This document shows, in pieces, positions 13,642 through 15,440 of a stretch of DNA of 15,440 nt. Made by a program: the position numbers and the translations under genes. Every line of letters begins with the position of its first letter. Within the stretch, counting starts at the first letter, position 1. A model generated the notes under the pieces. It was not told where the DNA came from, ran no database searches, and saw only the letters and a program-made list of their open reading frames with translations. This stretch comes from an uncultured Clostridia bacterium (GTDB taxonomy: Bacteria > Bacillota > Clostridia > Christensenellales > Borkfalkiaceae): NCBI GenBank assembly GCA_947174975.1, contig CAMWLA010000017.1, positions 1 to 15,440 on the forward strand, written 5' to 3'.

Positions 13642-15440
13642 ATGCAAAAAGTATTAGACTGGTTACAGCAAAAATTATGGGTTTTGCCGTACTGGGCATG
13701 GATAGCGATAGGTGCCGGCATTTTGTTGCTGCTCATTATCATTATCGCGGTTTCGGCATCCAAGAAAAAGAAGAGGAGAAGAGGACCGCGCCGTCCCAAG
13801 GCAAAAAAGAAGAAGAGCGGCAAAAAGGGAGCAAGGCGGCCCGACAATTCCGAGCTCATCCGTTCAAAGGCGGATGCCGACGTTGCCCGCGCCCGCGCAG
13901 AAGCTGCTGCTGAAACCGAGAGGATAAGGTCTCATTCTCAAGCAGAAGTTGAGCGCGCCCGTGCAGAGGCGGAAATTGCCCGTGCCCGTGCGGCGAACAT
14001 GAATAACCCCGCACCCGCGCCTACTCCCATCATTTATCAGCAAGATAACAGCGCTATCGTAAAAGCGCAAATGGAAGCAGAGCTTGCAAGAGCGCAAGCT
14101 AAAAACGAAATCGAGCGCGCCCGCGCCGACGCGGAAATTGCAAGACTTAAAGAAGAAGCCGAGCGCAGACGCCGCGACGATGACGACCGCAGACGCCGCG
14201 ACCGCGACGTTGACGGCGATCGTGACCGTGACCGCAGACGTGCGCGTGAAGACGATAAAGCTCCCGCGGAAGATCCTAGGCTTAAACAGCGTAGGCAGAA
14301 AGCCGAGGAAGAAAAGCGTATGCTGCTTGAACAGCAGCGTAGGGCGGAGCTTGCCGCTGAAAACGCTAAAAACGAAAAACAGCGCCAGAAAGCGGAAGCT
14401 GATCTTCGCCGCGTTCACGAACGTCTTGACGACGTTAACGCTCAGATTCAGCATATGCAGAGAGATTCCGCACGCCGCGAAGCCGATAACGGTGACTACG
14501 TAAAGGCTCAGATCAATGCGGAAGTTGCACGTGTCCGTGCCGAAATGGAAGCGGACCGTGCAAGAGAGAATGCGAGAAACGAAGTCGACCGCGCCCGTGC
14601 AGAGGCGGAAATTGCCTCGCTCCGCGCTCAGTCGCTTGCACAGCATCCTTCCTCGAATATGGATAATTCCGAATACGTCAAGGCTAAGGTTGACGCTGAA
14701 CTTGCACGCGTTCGTGCAGAAATGGAAGCGGAGCGCGCCAAGGCTAAGGCTCAGCAAGAAATCGACAAGTACAAGGCAGACGCGGAAATTGCACGCCTTA
14801 GAGCGCAAGCTGCCGGCGGCAACAGCCGTCAAGGCGATTCCGAAGATATCCGCGCCCGCATCGATGCGGAAGTTGCACGTACCCGTGCAGAACTTAAAGC
14901 AGAAAACGACAGACTTGCTTCTCAAGCACAGATTGACAGAGCGCAAGCCGACGCGGAAATTGCAAGGCTTAAATCGCAGATTGCAACCAATCCTTTCCCC
15001 GTACAAGCTCATAACGAAAGCGCTGATCTTGTAAAGGCCAAGGTTGACGCAGAGCTTACGCGCGTTCGCGCCGAAATGGAAGCTGAGCGCAATAAGATGC
15101 AAGCTCAAGCCGAATTAAACAGAATTGCGGCGGAAACGGAAATCGCCAAGCTCAAAGCGCAGATTAAAGATATGCCCCGCGAAGCTGCAGCTGCACCCGT
15201 GCAACAGCAATCGCAAGTTGTCGATAGCAGTGCTCTCGTTAAGGCTCAAATGGAAGCAGAGCTTGCAAGAACACAAGCGAAAAACGATATCGAACGCGCT
15301 AAGGCAGATGCTGAAATCGCACGCCTTAAACAGCAGATCGAAGCTCAGCAGAATGCACCCGCTCAAGCTCAGCAGCAAGTTATCGATAACAGCGCGCTCA
15401 TTAAAGCGCAGATGGAAGCAGAGTTTGCAAAACAGCAAGC
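13642..15440 (+). CDS. N-terminally anchored cytoplasmic coiled-coil repeat protein (3' end outside the window)
   Basis: The reading frame is open for 599 codons to the window edge with no stop. ATG at 13642 has AGGAG at 13629-13633, 8 nt upstream. Residues 1-17 (MQKVLDWLQQKLWVLPY) precede a helix at about 18-37. Residues 41-66 are almost all Lys/Arg (KKKKRRRGPRRPKAKKKK and more), which fixes the body in the cytoplasm. From about 70 it is Ala/Glu/Arg-rich helix, with an Arg/Asp-alternating patch at about 174-205. Seven or more copies of a repeat follow the pattern DNSxxVKAxxxAELARxxA...AEIARLxxQ, separated by Pro/Gln-rich linkers. I know no named family; general resemblance is to TolA- or cytoskeleton-like coiled coils, which is compositional only. 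It follows the giant surface protein by 25 nt, in a likely operon. The inference is a cytoplasmic scaffold partner of that protein. A long antisense frame (15108-13864) is a by-product of the repeat composition. Confidence 0.9.
   Translation, partial: MQKVLDWLQQKLWVLPYWAWIAIGAGILLLLIIIIAVSASKKKKRRRGPRRPKAKKKKSGKKGARRPDNSELIRSKADADVARARAEAAAETERIRSHSQAEVERARAEAEIARARAANMNNPAPAPTPIIYQQDNSAIVKAQMEAELARAQAKNEIERARADAEIARLKEEAERRRRDDDDRRRRDRDVDGDRDRDRRRAREDDKAPAEDPRLKQRRQKAEEEKRMLLEQQRRAELAAENAKNEKQRQKAEADLRRVHERLDDVNAQIQHMQRDSARREADNGDYVKAQINAEVARVRAEMEADRARENARNEVDRARAEAEIASLRAQSLAQHPSSNMDNSEYVKAKVDAELARVRAEMEAERAKAKAQQEIDKYKADAEIARLRAQAAGGNSRQGDSEDIRARIDAEVARTRAELKAENDRLASQAQIDRAQADAEIARLKSQIATNPFPVQAHNESADLVKAKVDAELTRVRAEMEAERNKMQAQAELNRIAAETEIAKLKAQIKDMPREAAAAPVQQQSQVVDSSALVKAQMEAELARTQAKNDIERAKADAEIARLKQQIEAQQNAPAQAQQQVIDNSALIKAQMEAEFAKQQ
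14044..15440 (+). repeat. Coiled-coil repeats of the anchored cytoplasmic protein, in long and short forms
   Basis: Repeat cores begin at residues 135, 282, 341, 399, 458, 528 and 582 (bases 14044, 14485, 14662, 14836, 15013, 15223 and 15385). A diverged copy lies at about residues 70-118. The segment from AE(L/V)AR to EIARL is 35 residues in the copies starting at 282, 341, 399 and 458, but 24 in those at 135 and 528, an exact 11-residue difference. Linkers carry helix breakers (PAPAPTP, HPSS, GGNS, NPFP, MPRE, NAPAQ). One 27-bp segment is identical at 13954-13980 and 14590-14616. The array runs off the window, so the copy number is a minimum. Confidence 0.88.

Noticed and set aside
13864..15108. 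Long antisense reading frame of 414 codons opposite the coiled-coil gene
   Set aside because: The + strand frame has a good ribosome binding site, a membrane helix and clear protein repeats. The antisense frame only reflects the repeated Ala/Arg/Glu codons and shows no start signal of its own.
14044..15440. CRISPR-like or other DNA repeat array
   Set aside because: The periodicity is at protein level inside an open reading frame; DNA copies differ at many positions and spacing is irregular.

Overview
The window holds four genes, all on the + strand, and no RNA genes, transposases, phage genes or CRISPR arrays that I can see. They look like two consecutive two-gene transcription units. The organism is probably a Gram-positive member of the Bacillota/Clostridia, plausibly an uncultured gut lineage. 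The reasons are strong AGGAGG-type ribosome binding sites, a BspA-type leucine-rich-repeat surface protein, Ig-like 'YDG/MBG' stalk domains, a DUF6273-like lectin-fold domain and the lack of any outer-membrane export signature. The taxonomy is inference only.

Region 1 (1-6358): a promoter lies at about 57-85. It is followed by an 1868-residue secreted, membrane-anchored protein with about 22 BspA-type leucine-rich repeats and a stalk of beta-sandwich-like domains (178-5784). Six bases later comes a 177-residue protein with one N-terminal membrane segment and a charged, Ala/Pro/Lys-rich tail that should face the cytoplasm (5791-6324). A strong intrinsic terminator at 6329-6358 closes the unit.

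Region 2 (6359-6704): a 346-base AT-rich intergenic stretch. It contains two perfect DnaA-box sequences, a perfect 14-bp palindrome, several small inverted repeats and a good extended -10 promoter just ahead of the next gene.

Region 3 (6705-15440): a 2303-residue surface protein (6705-13616) with a signal peptide, an N-terminal DUF6273-like domain, about 16-17 consecutive beta units spaced roughly 90-115 residues apart, one C-terminal membrane helix and a 40-residue cytoplasmic tail made almost only of Asp and Tyr. It is followed after 25 bases by a fourth gene (13642 to beyond the window end). That gene encodes an N-terminally anchored cytoplasmic protein with a dense Lys/Arg patch just after the membrane, then a long series of coiled-coil repeats.

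The notable pattern is that both units have the same plan: a giant type I surface protein (outside stalk, one helix, short inner tail) followed by a protein anchored by its N-terminus whose body lies inside. In the second unit the inner parts carry opposite charges (poly-Asp/Tyr tail versus Lys/Arg patch). The inference is a paired envelope-spanning assembly that ties an adhesive surface fibre to a cytoplasmic coiled-coil scaffold, without sortase anchoring. This is a hypothesis from architecture, not a recognised system.
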